This document shows positions 52,344 to 52,513 of a stretch of 52,513 nucleotides of DNA, piece by piece. Position numbers and translations under genes: made by a program. Origin of the DNA: an uncultured Campylobacter sp. (GTDB taxonomy: Bacteria; Campylobacterota; Campylobacteria; Campylobacterales; Campylobacteraceae); NCBI RefSeq assembly GCF_938045625.1, contig NZ_CALIAV010000030.1, positions 1-52,513 of the forward strand, written 5' to 3'. A model generated the notes under the pieces. The model searched no databases and was not told the DNA's origin. It was given only the letters and a program-made list of their open reading frames with translations. Each line of letters opens with the position of its first letter. The stretch's first letter is position 1.

Positions 52344-52513
52344 ATGGCTCAAAAATTTATTCCTATCAGGACATGCGTGGTCTGCAAAAAGCGCTTTGAA
52401 CAGCAAATTTTGCGTAGATACAGACTGATAAATTCCTCGCTATTTTTCGGAAACGGAAACGGACGCAGCTTTTATCTTTGCGAGGAATGTCTAAAAAAAG
52501 ACGAGAAAATTTT
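52344..52513 (+). CDS. YlxR-family (DUF448) protein, 3' end outside window
   Basis: The first 56 residues are visible: MAQKFIPIRTCVVCKKRFEQ, then RRYRLINSSLFFGNGNGRSFYLC and CLKKDE. The IPIRxCVVCK opening, GRSFYLC and the paired Cys are typical of YlxR proteins, small RNA-binding proteins encoded before infB. TATAAT at 52337-52342 sits only 2 nt before the ATG and a Shine-Dalgarno is weak, so the -10 is probably fortuitous and the gene co-transcribed with thrB. Confidence 0.85.
   Translation, partial: MAQKFIPIRTCVVCKKRFEQQILRRYRLINSSLFFGNGNGRSFYLCEECLKKDEKI

Overview
The window looks like a chromosomal segment of an S-layer-forming Campylobacter of the rectus/showae type. This rests on several things: very frequent AAATTTG-type words; T-rich promoters with extended -10 elements; frequent TTG starts; a complete pseudaminic acid operon; and two gene blocks whose order I recognise from C. 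jejuni. These are upp-mez-gltX-surA-like / accC-accB-dcd-pseB-pseC and bamA-tyrA-M23-lpxC-tsaB-thrB-ylxR. The genus is a confident inference; the species is not settled by what I can see. I found no tRNA, rRNA, CRISPR array or intact insertion sequence.

1-10.2 kb: three tandem giant S-layer/RTX-type genes on the plus strand, the first cut by the window edge. The second and third share a perfect 133-bp block covering the extended -10, the 5' leader, the RBS and the first 18 codons. Their middles differ and their C-terminal ends are conserved at protein level, a layout that recalls the recombining sap genes of C. fetus.

10.4-17.9 kb (minus strand, read wzm-wzt-methyltransferase/glycosyltransferases-gmd-rmd): a compact ABC-transporter-dependent polysaccharide operon. 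Gmd plus Rmd make GDP-D-rhamnose. A 1201-residue methyltransferase/coiled-coil/two-glycosyltransferase fusion probably polymerises and caps the chain. Wzm/Wzt, with a C-terminal extension on Wzt, exports it. C. fetus serotype B carries a D-rhamnan O-chain ending in 3-O-methyl-D-rhamnose that binds its S-layer, so this locus may build the anchor for the adjacent S-layer proteins.

18.0-26.4 kb (minus strand, read pseB-pseC-pseF-small membrane protein-pseG-pseH-pseI-maf, with dcd upstream): complete CMP-pseudaminic acid synthesis plus a Maf-type glycosylation protein.

26.6-35.8 kb: accessory cargo. It holds a subtilisin-type autotransporter, a Sel1/Hcp-repeat secreted protein, a NikKMLQO nickel ECF transporter operon (with a C8 tract in nikM), and a ModA/ModB pair without an ATPase gene.

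35.9-44.1 kb: accBC, a gene-free 1.1-kb stretch, a barnase-type RNase with its barstar-type inhibitor, then upp, malic enzyme, gltX and a SurA-like chaperone.

44.2-52.5 kb: a DUF3137-like gene broken by one in-frame stop, then bamA, tyrA, an M23 peptidase, lpxC, a tsaB-like gene with an apparent ATA start, thrB, and the start of a ylxR gene cut by the window end.
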